Shown: positions 9,194-19,305 of the stretch, piece by piece
Layout: each line of letters opens with the position of its first letter
Numbering within the stretch: the stretch's first letter is position 1
Origin: Nocardioides baculatus
GTDB taxonomy: Bacteria; Actinomycetota; Actinomycetes; Propionibacteriales; Nocardioidaceae
Direction: 5' to 3'
NCBI RefSeq assembly: GCF_016735675.1
Contig: NZ_JAERSG010000002.1
Coordinates: 434,001 to 498,000 of the forward strand
DNA: 64,000 nucleotides
Made by a program: the position numbers and the translations under genes
The notes under the pieces: generated by a model
Told to the model about the DNA's origin: nothing
Database searches by the model: none
What the model saw: the letters and a program-made list of their open reading frames with translations, nothing else

Positions 9194-9221
9194 TTGACGG
9201 TGGAGTGAAGTGGAGTAATGT
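9194..9221 (+). promoter_or_regulatory. Promoter of the dcw cluster (Pmra)
   Basis: A TTGACG -35 at 9194-9199 and a TAATGT -10 at 9216-9221 are separated by 16 bp. The -10 and predicted start (about 9228) lie inside the MraZ repeats, the expected geometry for autorepression. A 33-bp inverted repeat (CCGAAA at 9161 paired with TTTCGG ending 9193) sits immediately upstream. Confidence 0.6.
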
Positions 9222-9239
9222 GGTGCGAAGTGGGGGACA
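9200..9239 (+). promoter_or_regulatory. MraZ operator: four 10-bp GTGG repeats
   Basis: Four consecutive 10-bp units, GTGGAGTGAA, GTGGAGTAAT, GTGGTGCGAA and GTGGGGGACA, end 35 bp before the mraZ ATG. MraZ is known to bind direct repeats of a TGGG-type box spaced by 10 bp upstream of its own gene. The match in unit, spacing and position is strong. Confidence 0.75.
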
Positions 9240-9274
9240 GGTCGATCTGCCCGCCGAGCAAGGGGAGGTGCCGG

Positions 9275-9703
9275 ATGTTCTTCGGCACCTACACGCCCAA
9301 GCTCGACGAGAAGGGCCGGCTCTTCCTCCCGGCGAAGTTCAGGGACGAGCTGACGGAGGGACTCGTGGTGACCAGGGGTCAGGAGCGTTGCCTCACCGTC
9401 TGGTCGATGGAGGACTTCGGAAAGCTCACCGACCGGCTCCGCGAGGCGCCGGTCACGCAGAAGAGCACCCGCGACTACGTCCGCATGCTGTTCGCCGCCG
9501 CCAGCCAGGAGGTGCCGGACAAGCAGGGACGGATCAACATCCCGGCACCGCTGCGGGAGTACGCCTCGCTCCGCAAGGAGTGCGTCGTCATCGGCTCCAT
9601 GAACCGCATCGAGATCTGGGACCCCACGGCGTGGACGACCTACTCGGAGGAGCAGGAGCAGAAGTTCTCCGAGCTCAGCGACGAGGTCTTCCCCGGCATC
9701 TGA
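9275..9703 (+). CDS. mraZ: Transcriptional regulator MraZ
   Basis: A 142-residue protein with two SpoVT/AbrB-like repeats: GTYTPKLDEKGRLFLPAKFR near residue 4 and VPDKQGRINIPAPLREYA near residue 82. Each has the DxKGR/DxxGR turn. MraZ assembles as a ring and represses the division and wall cluster by binding the repeats upstream. I chose the ATG at 9275 because AGGGGAGGTG precedes it by a few bases and the AbrB repeat starts right after. A longer frame from 9218 would run through the promoter. First gene of the dcw cluster. Confidence 0.96.
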   Translation: MFFGTYTPKLDEKGRLFLPAKFRDELTEGLVVTRGQERCLTVWSMEDFGKLTDRLREAPVTQKSTRDYVRMLFAAASQEVPDKQGRINIPAPLREYASLRKECVVIGSMNRIEIWDPTAWTTYSEEQEQKFSELSDEVFPGI

Positions 9704-9768
9704 TCCGCAGCTCCACCAGCTCCACCAGCACCGACAACTCCACACACAGCTGACATCGCGACCCGTAT

Positions 9769-9910
9769 CACCAGGTCTCGAGCCCGCTCCCTCGCAGGCG
9801 TTCTGGGGCACTTCCCCGGCACCAGAGGGCCTCCCCAAGCGGCGGGAGCGGGCAGGGACCTGGTGCGGCGGCTCACCCCGTGCCACTCAGGCGAGGGGCG
9901 TGTCAGCCGC
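9769..9910 (+). ncRNA. mraW RNA motif (structured 5' leader of rsmH)
   Basis: Nested perfect stems are visible: CACCAGGT (9769-9776) with ACCTGGTG (9858-9865); GCCCGCTCC (9782-9790) with GGAGCGGGC (9845-9853); and an inner hairpin in which TCTGG pairs with CCAGA around GGGG/CCCC. A second hairpin, GCGGCT (9868-9873) with AGCCGC (9905-9910), follows. The mraW RNA motif is a known conserved structure of unknown function found upstream of mraW/rsmH only in actinobacteria. Position and nested layout agree. It occupies most of the otherwise gene-free 9704-10010. Confidence 0.7.
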
Positions 9911-10010
9911 ACCGCCAGCTCCAGCATCACCCAAGCAGCACTCAGCAACGCCCAGCAGCACCCGTCAGCGCCTTAGTCGCCAGCAGCACGCAACAAGTGG
10001 GGTCGAGACC

Positions 10011-10172
10011 ATGAGCACCACCCAGCCCTTGGGACGCACCGCAGTGGCCACGCCGCTGCGGGTGCGCGACCAGGCGCGCGAGGCGGCTGCCCTGATCGCG
10101 TTCTCCGCCGCCACCGCGTCGGCGCTGGCGCTGGGGCTGCTCCTGCTGACGCACCTGGGATCCCAGGGCTGA
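10011..10172 (+). CDS. Small membrane protein between mraZ and rsmH
   Basis: A 53-residue protein with one hydrophobic helix near the C-terminus ([20 protein letters not shown]) after a polar head. I do not recognise a family. It ends 4 bp before the rsmH start, so it is probably co-transcribed. A longer reading from 9900 would overlap the structured RNA, so the ATG at 10011 is preferred. No clear Shine-Dalgarno is seen, and the call could be spurious. Confidence 0.5.
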   Translation: MSTTQPLGRTAVATPLRVRDQAREAAALIAFSAATASALALGLLLLTHLGSQG

Positions 10173-10176
10173 CTCG

Positions 10177-11163
10177 ATGATCTCTCCCAGCCACGCCCCG
10201 GTGCTCCTCGACCGGGTCGTCGCCCTCCTGGCGCCTGCCCTCGAGGCACCCGGCTCGGTCTACGTCGACTGCACGCTCGGCCTCGGCGGCCACAGCGAGG
10301 CCGTCCTCGAGCGACTGCCGCAGGCGCGGGTGGTCGGCATCGACCGCGACCCCACCGCCCTCGAGATGTCGCGCGAGCGGCTCGCACCGCACGGCGACCG
10401 CTTCACCGCCGTCCACGCGGTGTACGACGAGCTGCCCGAGGTGCTGGGCTCCCTGGGCCTCGACCACGCCGACGCCGTCTTCTTCGACCTCGGTGTCTCC
10501 TCGATGCAGCTCGACGTCCGCGAGCGCGGCTTCGCCTACTCCGAGGACGCCCCGCTCGACATGCGGATGGACCCGACGACCGGGCAGACGGCGGCCGAGC
10601 TCCTCAACACCGCGACGCCGCAGGAGCTGACCCGCATCCTGCGCGACTTCGGCGAGGAGAAGTTCGCCAGCCGGATCGCCCGCGAGGTCGTACGCCGTCG
10701 CGAGACCGCGCCGTTCGCCACGAGCGCCGAGCTGGTGGAGCTGCTCTACGCGACCATCCCGGCACCGGCGCGGCGCACCGGCGGCCACCCCGCCAAGCGG
10801 ACGTTCCAGGCGCTGCGGATGGCGGTCAACGACGAGCTCGCCGTGCTGCGCCGGGCGATCCCCGCGGCCATCGAGTCGATCGGGGTCGGCGGCCGGGTGG
10901 TCGTCGAGTCCTACCACTCGCTCGAGGACCGGCTGGTCAAGCGGGCATTCGCCGACGCGACCCGCCTCGACGTACCCCCGGACCTGCCGTTCGTGCCCGA
11001 GGGCGCCGAGCCCGCGCTGCGCCTGGTCACCCGCGGCGCGGAGCAGGCCGACGAGCACGAGATCGCCGAGAACCCCCGCGCCGCCTCCGTACGCCTCCGC
11101 GCCGTCGAGCGCGTCCGTCCCGCCCGCGCCAGCTCCCACCTTCCCCCAGGAGTCGTCAGATGA
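10177..11163 (+). CDS. rsmH: 16S rRNA (cytosine1402-N4)-methyltransferase RsmH
   Basis: A 328-residue protein beginning [18 protein letters not shown]. Motif I is [17 protein letters not shown] (residues 29-45), with GIDRDPTAL for SAM binding and the family signatures [15 protein letters not shown] and [16 protein letters not shown]. It methylates C1402 in the 16S rRNA decoding centre. The gene (formerly mraW) is standard in dcw clusters. The stop overlaps the next start as ATGA. Confidence 0.97.
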   Translation: MISPSHAPVLLDRVVALLAPALEAPGSVYVDCTLGLGGHSEAVLERLPQARVVGIDRDPTALEMSRERLAPHGDRFTAVHAVYDELPEVLGSLGLDHADAVFFDLGVSSMQLDVRERGFAYSEDAPLDMRMDPTTGQTAAELLNTATPQELTRILRDFGEEKFASRIAREVVRRRETAPFATSAELVELLYATIPAPARRTGGHPAKRTFQALRMAVNDELAVLRRAIPAAIESIGVGGRVVVESYHSLEDRLVKRAFADATRLDVPPDLPFVPEGAEPALRLVTRGAEQADEHEIAENPRAASVRLRAVERVRPARASSHLPPGVVR

Positions 11164-11804
11164 GCAGTCCCGCCCTGCAACCCCGGACCCGCGTCACCCG
11201 GCTCGCCCAGGAGGCCGTCGACAAGGCGCGCCTCTCGGTCGTGCCGCGGGTCCGGACGCGGGCGCCGCGGGTGCCGTTCGTGACGCTCGTGAGCCTGGTC
11301 CTCGTCGGCGGCATCGTCGGGCTGCTCCTCTTCAACACCTCCATGCAGCAGGCGTCGTTCGCCGCGTCGTCGCTGCAGAGCGAGGCGGACACGCTGGCCG
11401 CCCGTGAGCAGACCCTCCGGATGGAGCTCGACGAGCTGCGCAACCCGCAGAGGGTCGCCCAGCAGGCCCAGTCGATGGGCATGGTCATCCCGGCCGCGCC
11501 CGTGTTCCTCGACCTGAAGACCGGCAAGACCACCGGCGTCCGCACGCCGTCCACGCCGGACGACGCCCTCCAGCTGCTCCCGCCGGCGCCTCCCAAGCCG
11601 GCCGTCCTCGCCCCGCCGCCCACCGTCGTCGAGGTCCCGGCCGACACGACGACGGACCCCACCGCGACCGACCCCACAACCGACCCTACGACCGAGGCCC
11701 CGGCGGACACGCAGGCGACGGACCAGGCGACGGACCAGGCGACGGAGCAGGGGAGCACCACCGCGAAGCCGAACAAGCAGGACCGCAAGAACCGCAACCG
11801 CTGA
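11160..11804 (+). CDS. ftsL: FtsL-like cell division protein
   Basis: A 214-residue bitopic protein. A basic cytosolic head of about 50 residues is followed by one membrane helix (about residues 38-59) and then a coiled-coil-like stretch ([20 protein letters not shown]). The tail is Pro/Thr-rich ([12 protein letters not shown]) and not conserved. Size, topology and position between rsmH and ftsI fit FtsL/septum-formation-initiator proteins, which activate FtsW-FtsI with FtsQ and DivIC. Sequence conservation is low in this family, so the call rests on topology and context. Confidence 0.8.
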   Translation: MSSPALQPRTRVTRLAQEAVDKARLSVVPRVRTRAPRVPFVTLVSLVLVGGIVGLLLFNTSMQQASFAASSLQSEADTLAAREQTLRMELDELRNPQRVAQQAQSMGMVIPAAPVFLDLKTGKTTGVRTPSTPDDALQLLPPAPPKPAVLAPPPTVVEVPADTTTDPTATDPTTDPTTEAPADTQATDQATDQATEQGSTTAKPNKQDRKNRNR

Positions 11805-11898
11805 CGGCGCGGGCGCGTCGATCTGCGCCCCGTCACACCTACATTCACGACAGGCCGCCGCCGCAACCGGCGTCGGCCCCGGACACGAGGAGAACCCA

Positions 11899-13683
11899 GT
11901 GCCGAGCACCCGCGCCACCGGCAAGCGCGGCGCCTCGCGGGGCGCCCCCTTGCTGCGACTGCGCGTGGGGTTCGTCCTCATCGCGATCGTCCTCTCCTTC
12001 TTCGGAGCGCGCCTCGTGCAGCTCCAGGGCATGGACCCGCGGTCCTACGCCGCGATGGCCGCCGCCGAGGGCTCCGCCCGGCTCACCCTGGAGGCCGAGC
12101 GTGGCGACATCCTCGACCGCAACGGGGTGCCGCTCGCCGACTCGATCCGCGGCAAGATGGTGATCGCCGACCCGGTCCTGACCGCGGGCAAGGCACCGGA
12201 GCTCGCGCGGCTGCTGTCCGACCGGCTGTCGATCGACTACTTCAAGACCCTCAGCGCACTGCGCGGCCGCAAGACCGGAAGCCGCTACGAGTACGTCGCC
12301 CGACGGGTGCCGAGCACCCTCGCCGGTGACACGCTCGACGCGCTCGACGAGGCCGGGTTCGAGGGCATCTCGCTCGAGGACGACCCGATCCGCGACTACC
12401 CGGCGGGCGACGTCGCGGCCAACCTGATCGGCTACATGGGCACCGACGAGCCGCTCGGCGGCTTCGAGCGGACCTTCGACAAGCAGCTCGCCGGCGTCGA
12501 CGGGCTGGCCACCTGGCAGTCCACCTCCGGCAAGGGCGTACGCATCCCGCTGCGCGAGAGCACGCTCAAGGAGCCGCAGGACGGCACGCCGCTGCACACC
12601 ACGATCGACCGCGACCTCCAGTGGTTCACCGGCAAGGTGCTCGCCCAGGCAGTCCGCCAGTACCGGGCCGAGAGCGCGTCGGCCGTCGTGCTCGACTCGC
12701 GCACGGGGGAGACCCTCGCGCTCGTGGACGTGCCCACCTTCGACGCCAACGACCCGACGGCACCGGGGGTCAAGAAGAGCGACCGCGGCTCGCGCGCGAT
12801 GAGCGACACCTACGAGCCGGGCTCGGTCGAGAAGGTGCTCACGGTCGCGTCGCTGATCGACGCTGGCAAGGCCTTCCCACGCCAGAAGTTCAAGGTCCCG
12901 CCGAGCCTGGCCCGCCAGGACCGCGTGATCGGCGACTGGTTCGACCACGGGATGATCAAGCTGACGCTCGCCGGGATCATCGCCAAGTCCTCCAACATCG
13001 GCACCGTGCTGGCCGCCGATGCGTTCTCGCCGCCGCAGCTCGTCGCCTACCTCCAGCGCTTCGGCCTCGGCCAGAAGACCAACGTGGGCGTGAGCGGCGA
13101 GACCCAGGGCATCCTGACCCCCGGCGACGTGATGACCTCGCAGACCAAGGACCGCGTGGCCTTCGGCCAGTCGCTGTCGGTCAACGTCCTGCAGATGGCG
13201 GCGGCGGTCAACACCATCGCCAACGCGGGCGTGCGCGTCTCGCCCAGCCTGATCTCCGGCACGGCGGTGACGGACGAGGGCCTGACCGTCGGCACCGACA
13301 CCACCACCCGTACGCGCGTCGTCAGCAAGGAGGCCGCGCGCGGCACGGCGAAGATGATGGAGAAGGTGGTCGACCCCGAGGACGGCGTCGCTCCAGCGGC
13401 CGCGGTCCCGGGCTACCTCGTCGCCGGCAAGACCGGCACGGCCCAGCGGGTCGAGGCCGAGTGCGGCTGCTACGACGGCAGCACCACGGTCTCGTTCGGC
13501 GGTTTCGCGCCGGCCGACGACGCCCGGTTCACCGTCTACGTCGTGGTGCACGCGCCCGGTGTCGACGGCGGCGGTGGTTCGATCGCCGGCCCGGTCTTCT
13601 CGCGGATCATGGGCTACGTGCTCGGCCGCTACGGCGTCGAGCCGACCAACGGCACGCCGTCGCGTCTTCCCGTCGAGTGGTGA
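11899..13683 (+). CDS. ftsI: Peptidoglycan D,D-transpeptidase FtsI (PBP3-like)
   Basis: A 594-residue class B penicillin-binding protein. An N-terminal membrane anchor (about residues 20-40) is followed by a dimerisation domain (AERGDILDRNGVPLADS) and a transpeptidase domain with SVEK (Ser309 nucleophile, Lys312), SSN (364-366) and KTGTA (from 511). No PASTA domain follows. It cross-links septal peptidoglycan with FtsW. The GTG start has a GAGGAG Shine-Dalgarno. The end overlaps murE by 4 bp. Confidence 0.96.
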   Translation: MPSTRATGKRGASRGAPLLRLRVGFVLIAIVLSFFGARLVQLQGMDPRSYAAMAAAEGSARLTLEAERGDILDRNGVPLADSIRGKMVIADPVLTAGKAPELARLLSDRLSIDYFKTLSALRGRKTGSRYEYVARRVPSTLAGDTLDALDEAGFEGISLEDDPIRDYPAGDVAANLIGYMGTDEPLGGFERTFDKQLAGVDGLATWQSTSGKGVRIPLRESTLKEPQDGTPLHTTIDRDLQWFTGKVLAQAVRQYRAESASAVVLDSRTGETLALVDVPTFDANDPTAPGVKKSDRGSRAMSDTYEPGSVEKVLTVASLIDAGKAFPRQKFKVPPSLARQDRVIGDWFDHGMIKLTLAGIIAKSSNIGTVLAADAFSPPQLVAYLQRFGLGQKTNVGVSGETQGILTPGDVMTSQTKDRVAFGQSLSVNVLQMAAAVNTIANAGVRVSPSLISGTAVTDEGLTVGTDTTTRTRVVSKEAARGTAKMMEKVVDPEDGVAPAAAVPGYLVAGKTGTAQRVEAECGCYDGSTTVSFGGFAPADDARFTVYVVVHAPGVDGGGGSIAGPVFSRIMGYVLGRYGVEPTNGTPSRLPVEW

Positions 13684-15239
13684 GTCGATACGCTCGGTCG
13701 GTGCCCCAGGACGTCGCCACCCGCCCCCAGCAGGTGGTCGCGACGTCGCTCGCCGACCTGGCCGACGGGCTCACAGCGCTCGCCGACGTCGAGCGGCACG
13801 GTGACCTCGACGTCGCCGTCACGGGCATCTCCCTGAGCACCGCACGCACGCGCCCCGGAGACGTGTACGCCGCCCTCCCGGGGACGCGCGCCCACGGCGC
13901 CGACTTCGCCGCGCAGGCGCTGGATGCCGGGGCGGTCGGCGTGCTCACCGACCCGGCCGGGCTCGACCGCCTGCCGCCGGGCACCCCGACGGTCGTCGTA
14001 CCGGAGCCGCGGCGCGTCCTCGGCCGGCTGGCCGCGACGATCTACGGCGACCCGGCCACCCGGCTGCGGGTGATCGGCGTGACCGGGACGCAGGGCAAGA
14101 CCACCACCACGCGCATCCTCGAGCAGGGGCTCACCGCTTCCGGGGTGACCTCGGCCGTCGTCGGCACGGTCGGCACCCGGATCGCCGGCCACGACGTCGA
14201 GACCGAGCTGACCACGCCCGAGGCGCCCGACCTCCACGGGCTGTTCGCGGTGATGGCGGAGCACGGGGTCGACACCTGCGCGATGGAGGTCTCCAGCCAC
14301 GCCCTGGTCCTCGGGCGCGTCGACGGCGTCGTCTTCGACGTGGCGACCTTCCTCAACCTGGGCCGCGACCACCTCGACTTCCACAGCGACGTCGACGACT
14401 ACTTCGCCGCCAAGGCCAGCCTGTTCACCCCCGAGCGTGCGTCGCGTGGACTGACCAACGTCGACGACGAGTTCGGCCGGCGGCTGCTCGACGTCGCCAC
14501 GATCCCGATGTCGACGTACTCCGCGCAGGGGGACGCCGACTGGCGCGCCACCGACATCGAGCTGTCCCCGGCGGGTGCCTCCTTCACGGTCCTCGGACCG
14601 GACGGCGTCGAGGTACGGGCCGGGGTGCGGCTCCCCGGTGAGTTCAACGTGTCCAACGCGCTGGCCGCGATCGCGTCCGCCGCGCTCGCCGGGCTCGACC
14701 CGCAGCGCGTCGCCGACGGCATCACCGGCGTGGACGGCGTGCCCGGCCGGCTCGAGCCGGTGTCGCGCGGCCAGGGCTTCACCGTCGTCGTCGACTACGC
14801 GCACAAGCCCGACGCCCTCGAGGCCGTGCTCGCCGCGCTGCGCCCGCTCACGACCGGCCGGGTGATCGCGGTGATCGGCGCCGGCGGCGACCGCGACACC
14901 CTCAAGCGGCCGGTGATGGGCGAGATCGCGGCCCGCGCGGCCGACGTCGTCGTCGTCACCGACGACAACCCCCGGACCGAGGACCCCGCCGCGATCCGGG
15001 CGGCGGTGCTCGAGGGCGCCCGCCGCGGTGGCGCGGAGGTCGTCGAGGAGGGCGACCGCCGACTGGCGATCCGCGAGGCCGTACGCCGCGCGCGGACCGG
15101 CGACGTCGTGCTGATCGCCGGCAAGGGCCACGAGACCGGCCAGAAGGTCGGGTCGGTCGTGCACCCCTTCGACGACCGCGTGGTCGCGGCCGAGGAGATC
15201 CAGGCAGTGGTCGAGGCGCGCCAGGGGTCGACCTCGTGA
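13680..15239 (+). CDS. murE: UDP-N-acetylmuramoyl-tripeptide synthetase MurE
   Basis: A 519-residue Mur ligase. An N-terminal UDP-MurNAc-binding domain precedes the ATP loop [12 protein letters not shown] (about residue 135), followed by [12 protein letters not shown] and the substrate-selecting DDNPRTEDP near residue 435. The DNPR form indicates addition of diaminopimelate rather than lysine. The GTG at 13680 overlaps the ftsI stop (GTGA). A second GTG at 13701 is an alternative. It ligates the third residue of the wall peptide in the cytoplasm. Confidence 0.94.
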   Translation: MSRYARSVPQDVATRPQQVVATSLADLADGLTALADVERHGDLDVAVTGISLSTARTRPGDVYAALPGTRAHGADFAAQALDAGAVGVLTDPAGLDRLPPGTPTVVVPEPRRVLGRLAATIYGDPATRLRVIGVTGTQGKTTTTRILEQGLTASGVTSAVVGTVGTRIAGHDVETELTTPEAPDLHGLFAVMAEHGVDTCAMEVSSHALVLGRVDGVVFDVATFLNLGRDHLDFHSDVDDYFAAKASLFTPERASRGLTNVDDEFGRRLLDVATIPMSTYSAQGDADWRATDIELSPAGASFTVLGPDGVEVRAGVRLPGEFNVSNALAAIASAALAGLDPQRVADGITGVDGVPGRLEPVSRGQGFTVVVDYAHKPDALEAVLAALRPLTTGRVIAVIGAGGDRDTLKRPVMGEIAARAADVVVVTDDNPRTEDPAAIRAAVLEGARRGGAEVVEEGDRRLAIREAVRRARTGDVVLIAGKGHETGQKVGSVVHPFDDRVVAAEEIQAVVEARQGSTS

Positions 15240-16639
15240 TCGAGATGACGCTCGCCGAGATCGCCGACGTCGTCGGCGGCGTCGCCCACGGCGAGGCGAC
15301 CGTGACCGGTGGTGCCTTCATCGACACCCGCACCCCGGAGGCCGGCGGCCTCTTCGTGGCGGTCGCGGGGGAGCGGGTCGACGGCCATCACTTCGCCGAC
15401 GCGGCCGGCGCCGCCGGGGCGGTCGCGGTCCTCGGCACCCGGCCGACCGGCCTGCCGACCGTCGTCGTCCCCGACGTGACGGCGGCGCTGGGCCGGCTGG
15501 CGCGCCACGTCGTCGACCGCCTCCCCGACACCCTCGTTCTGGCGATGACCGGTTCGCAGGGCAAGACCGGCACCAAGGACTACCTCGCGCACCTCCTCGC
15601 CGAGTCGGGACCGACCGTCGCGACCCGCGGCAACTTCAACAACGAGCTCGGGGTGCCGCTGACGGTCCTGCGGGCGACCCCGGAGACCCGCTACCTCGTC
15701 GTCGAGATGGGTGCCCGCGGGGTCGGGCACATCGCCGAGCTCTGCCGGATCGCGCCGCCGCACGTCGCCGCGGTCCTCAACGTCGGCACCGCCCACATCG
15801 GTGAGTTCGGCAGCCGCGAGTCGATCGCCCGCGCGAAGGGCGAGATCGTCGAGGCGCTCGGCGTCGACGGCACCGCGGTCCTCAACGCCGACGACGAGCT
15901 GGTGGCGGCGATGGCCGCCCGCACCAGCGCCACCGTGACGACCTTCGGCGCGCCGCCGGCCGACGTCGCGGTCAGCGACGTGACGGCCGACGAGCTCGGC
16001 CGCCAGTCCTTCGACGTGGTCCACCGCGGCTCGGGCGCCACCGTGCACCTCGCGCAGGTCGGCGCGTTCCAGTGGCGCAACGCTGCCGCGGCCACAGCGA
16101 TGGCCCTGGCCGCCGGGCTCGACCTCGACACGATCGCCGACTCCCTCGCCGACGCCGCGTCGGCGAGCCGCTGGCGGATGGAGCTCACCGAGCGCGCCGA
16201 CGGGCTCGTCGTGCTCAACGACGCCTACAACGCCAACCCCGAGTCGGTCCGCGCCGCCCTCGACACGCTCGGCGGGATCGGTGCCGGCAGCGGTCGCCGT
16301 ACGGTCGCCGTGCTCGGCGAGATGCTCGAGCTCGGCGAGGGGTCCGCGGCCGCCCACACCGAGGTCGGGGCGTACGCCGCCGAGGTCGGCATCGACGTCC
16401 TCGTGGCCGTCGGCCCCGCCGCGGTCGCGATGGCAGAGGGATTCGAAGCCCGTCCCGCGACGTCGGGACGGTCGGCTGTGGCCATCACCACGGCGGGGCA
16501 TGCGGCAGCCGTCGACTGGCTGCGGCACAATGTCTCGGCTGCTGATGTCGTCCTGGTGAAGGCATCACGGGGAGCCGCGCTGGAAGTGATCGCCGATGAG
16601 CTCCTCGTGATCGAGGTGGAAGGGAGCAGCACCAGATGA
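15236..16639 (+). CDS. murF: UDP-MurNAc-tripeptide:D-alanyl-D-alanine ligase MurF
   Basis: A 467-residue protein. The N-terminal domain ([20 protein letters not shown]) is typical of MurF, the P-loop is [12 protein letters not shown] (about residue 103), and there is a NAANPES-like motif, [17 protein letters not shown]. It completes the UDP-MurNAc-pentapeptide. GTG start overlapping the murE stop; its own stop overlaps the mraY start as ATGA. Confidence 0.96.
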   Translation: MIEMTLAEIADVVGGVAHGEATVTGGAFIDTRTPEAGGLFVAVAGERVDGHHFADAAGAAGAVAVLGTRPTGLPTVVVPDVTAALGRLARHVVDRLPDTLVLAMTGSQGKTGTKDYLAHLLAESGPTVATRGNFNNELGVPLTVLRATPETRYLVVEMGARGVGHIAELCRIAPPHVAAVLNVGTAHIGEFGSRESIARAKGEIVEALGVDGTAVLNADDELVAAMAARTSATVTTFGAPPADVAVSDVTADELGRQSFDVVHRGSGATVHLAQVGAFQWRNAAAATAMALAAGLDLDTIADSLADAASASRWRMELTERADGLVVLNDAYNANPESVRAALDTLGGIGAGSGRRTVAVLGEMLELGEGSAAAHTEVGAYAAEVGIDVLVAVGPAAVAMAEGFEARPATSGRSAVAITTAGHAAAVDWLRHNVSAADVVLVKASRGAALEVIADELLVIEVEGSSTR

Positions 16640-17748
16640 GAGCCATCCTGTTCGGAGGCGGACTCTCGCTGCTGATCTCCCTGCTCGGCACGCGCTACGC
16701 GATCCGGTTCTTCACCCGGCAGGGCTTCGGCCAGCCGATCCGCGACGACGGCCCCACCACGCACCACGTCAAGCGCGGCACCCCGACGATGGGTGGCGCG
16801 GTCGTCGTGCTCGCCACGGTCGTCGGCTACTTCGCCGCCAAGCTGATCACCGGCCAGGCCCCGACGGCGTCGGCCCTGCTGCTGATCTTCCTGCTCGTCG
16901 GCCTCGGCATCGTCGGCTTCCTCGACGACTTCCTGAAGGTGAGCCGCCAGCACAGCACCGGCCTCCGCAGCCGCGCCAAGATGATCGGACAGACGGTCGT
17001 CGCGATCGTCTTCGGCGTCCTCGCGCTGTCGCCGTGGCTGGAGGACGAGCGCGGCTGGCGCCCGGCGTCCGACCACATCTCGTTCATCCGCGACTACGAG
17101 CGCTTCGCGCTGCCGGCCGTGCTGGCCCTGCTGCTGATCTGGTTCGTCGTCACCGGCTTCAGCAACGCGGTCAACCTCGCCGACGGGCTCGACGGCCTCG
17201 CGGCCGGCTCGTCGCTGTTCATCTTCGGCGCCTACACGCTTGTGAACATCTGGCAGAACAGCCAGTCCTGCGCCCTCGAGGCCGGCCCGAAGTGCTACGA
17301 GGTGCGCGACCCGCTCGACCTGGCCGTCGTCGCCGCAGCACTCACCGGTGCCTGCTTCGGGTTCCTCTGGTGGAACGCCTCGCCGGCGCAGATCATCATG
17401 GGCGACACCGGCTCGCTCGCCCTCGGCGGCGCGATGGCCGGCTTCGCGATCATGACCCGGACGGAGCTGCTGCTCGTGGTGCTCGGCGGGCTGTTCGTCG
17501 CGATCACCCTGTCGGTGATGATCCAGGTCTCGGTCTTCAAGCTCAGCCGCGCGAGCGGTTTCGTGCGCTCGGTGTTCAGGATCGGCCCCGGTCACCGCGT
17601 GTTCAGGATGACGCCGCTGCACCACCACTTCGAGATGCTCGGCTGGGAGCAGGTCACGATCGTGATCCGCTTCTGGATCGTGACCGGCCTCGCCGTCGCG
17701 ATCGGTCTCGGCATCTTCTACGCCGAATGGGTCGCCGGCGTTGGATGA
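16636..17748 (+). CDS. mraY: Phospho-N-acetylmuramoyl-pentapeptide transferase MraY
   Basis: A 370-residue polytopic protein with about ten membrane helices. Catalytic landmarks are [11 protein letters not shown] (the paired Asp), [13 protein letters not shown] and the histidine-rich loop [13 protein letters not shown], all diagnostic of MraY. It transfers phospho-MurNAc-pentapeptide to undecaprenyl phosphate, giving lipid I. Its stop (TGA 17746-17748) lies within the start codon of a 24-codon repeat-derived reading frame before murD. Confidence 0.97.
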   Translation: MRAILFGGGLSLLISLLGTRYAIRFFTRQGFGQPIRDDGPTTHHVKRGTPTMGGAVVVLATVVGYFAAKLITGQAPTASALLLIFLLVGLGIVGFLDDFLKVSRQHSTGLRSRAKMIGQTVVAIVFGVLALSPWLEDERGWRPASDHISFIRDYERFALPAVLALLLIWFVVTGFSNAVNLADGLDGLAAGSSLFIFGAYTLVNIWQNSQSCALEAGPKCYEVRDPLDLAVVAAALTGACFGFLWWNASPAQIIMGDTGSLALGGAMAGFAIMTRTELLLVVLGGLFVAITLSVMIQVSVFKLSRASGFVRSVFRIGPGHRVFRMTPLHHHFEMLGWEQVTIVIRFWIVTGLAVAIGLGIFYAEWVAGVG

Positions 17749-17808
17749 CCACCCCACGACGTCCTTTTCCTCCGCTCCGCTCCTCCGGACGACGCCGCGG
17801 GGACCCCG
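17746..17808 (+). repeat. Stop/start-overlap repeat element, copy 1
   Basis: This 63-bp stretch matches 53158-53220 closely (54 of the last 59 bases by eye). It begins with the TGA that ends mraY; ATG at 17745 overlaps it and opens a 24-codon frame (start [14 protein letters not shown]) that stops at 17817-17819, overlapping the murD ATG at 17809. Left GTCC and right GGAC can pair, as can the outer CCCC/GGGG. Copy 2 has GTTC with GAAC, a compensatory change. Confidence 0.75.
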
Positions 17809-19272
17809 ATGACTCCTGATGTTCCGTCCCTGACCCGTACGAGCGACTGGTCGGGCGTCCGCGTCGTCGTGGCGGGCTTCGGCGTCTCCGGCTACGCAGC
17901 CGCCGACAACCTGCTGTTCCTCGGGGCGCAGGTGACCGCGCTCGACGAGGCCACCAGCGAGGCGCGGGCGGAGAAGGCCGAGCTGCTCGTGACCCTCGGC
18001 GCGACCGTACGCCTCGAGGCCGGGGCCACGTCCGTGCTGCCCGACGACGTCGACCTCGTCGTCACCTCCCCGGGCTGGAAGCCCTCCTCGCCCCTGCTCG
18101 CCCAGGCCGCCGAGCGCGGCGTGCCCGTCTGGGGCGAGGTCGAGCTCGCCTGGCGGCTGCGCGATCCCGAGCACGCCGCCCCGTGGCTGGCGGTGACCGG
18201 CACCAACGGCAAGACCACGACCGTCCAGATGCTCCAGTCGATCCTGCTCGCCGCCGGGCTCCGGGCAGCCGCGGTCGGCAACGTGGGCCTGCCGATCGTC
18301 GAGGCGGTCATGGACCCCGAGCCCTACGACGTGCTGGCCGTCGAGCTCTCCAGCTTCCAGCTCCACTACACGCACTCGATGTCCGCCGAGTCGGCCGCCG
18401 TGCTCAACCTCGCCGAGGACCACCTCGACTGGTACGACGGCGTGGACGGCATGCGCGACTACGCGGCCGACAAGGCCCGGATCTTCGAGCGCGTGCAGCG
18501 TGCGTGCGTCTACAACCTGGCCGACGCGGCCACCGAGGAGATGGTCCGCGAGGCCGATGTGGTCGAGGGCGCCCGCGCCGTCGGCTTCACCCTCGGCGCG
18601 CCGTCCAGCGGCGACGTCGGCATCGTCGAGGACCTGCTCGTGGACCGCGCGTTCATCGAGGACCGCGCGACGAGCGCCGCCGAGCTCTGCACCCTGGACG
18701 AGCTCGCCTCGCAGGCACCGCACTTCGTCGCCAACGCCCTCGCCGCCGCCGCGCTGGCTCGCGCCCACGGCGTCAGCCAGCAGGCCGTGCGCGACGGGCT
18801 GCGCTCCTTCCGTCCCGACGGCCACCGCATCGCGCTCGTCGCCGAGCACGACGGGATCGCCTGGGTCGACGACTCCAAGGCGACCAACCCGCATGCCGCG
18901 CAGTCCTCGCTCGGTGCGTACGACGCCGTGGTGTGGGTCGCCGGTGGGCTGGCCAAGGGTGCCCGCTTCGACGACCTCGTCGTCGCGGCCCGCGACCGGC
19001 TCCGGGGCGTCGTGCTGCTGGGCCGCGACCGCCAGGTCGTCGCCGACGCTCTTTCGCGACACGCGCCCGATGTGCCCGTCATCGATGTGGGTGCCGACGA
19101 GACTGGTGACCCGATGGAGCGGGTGGTCGACGCTGCTGCCGGACTCGCCAGGTCCGGTGACACGGTGCTGCTGGCACCGGGCTGCGCCTCCATGGACATG
19201 TTCGCCGACTACGCCCACCGCGGCGACGAGTTCGCGAACGCCGTACGCCGCAGGATCGCCCGACACGACTGA
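17809..19272 (+). CDS. murD: UDP-N-acetylmuramoylalanine--D-glutamate ligase MurD
   Basis: A 487-residue protein. The Rossmann start VVVAGFGVSGYAAADNL binds UDP, the P-loop is VTGTNGKTTTVQM (about residue 126), and the C-terminal domain carries WVDDSKATNPHAA and LLAPGCASMDMFADYAHRG. It adds D-Glu to UDP-MurNAc-L-Ala. The 60-bp gap after mraY is filled by the repeat element; elsewhere in this cluster genes overlap, so the element appears to be an insertion. Confidence 0.96.
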   Translation: MTPDVPSLTRTSDWSGVRVVVAGFGVSGYAAADNLLFLGAQVTALDEATSEARAEKAELLVTLGATVRLEAGATSVLPDDVDLVVTSPGWKPSSPLLAQAAERGVPVWGEVELAWRLRDPEHAAPWLAVTGTNGKTTTVQMLQSILLAAGLRAAAVGNVGLPIVEAVMDPEPYDVLAVELSSFQLHYTHSMSAESAAVLNLAEDHLDWYDGVDGMRDYAADKARIFERVQRACVYNLADAATEEMVREADVVEGARAVGFTLGAPSSGDVGIVEDLLVDRAFIEDRATSAAELCTLDELASQAPHFVANALAAAALARAHGVSQQAVRDGLRSFRPDGHRIALVAEHDGIAWVDDSKATNPHAAQSSLGAYDAVVWVAGGLAKGARFDDLVVAARDRLRGVVLLGRDRQVVADALSRHAPDVPVIDVGADETGDPMERVVDAAAGLARSGDTVLLAPGCASMDMFADYAHRGDEFANAVRRRIARHD

Positions 19273-19305
19273 GACCCAGCCCATCCGAAGAGGGGAGCGC
19301 GAGCA

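Noticed and set aside
16225..19284. Long antisense frame over the mur genes
   Set aside because: Composition is typical of antisense readings of high-GC coding DNA and no domain is visible.
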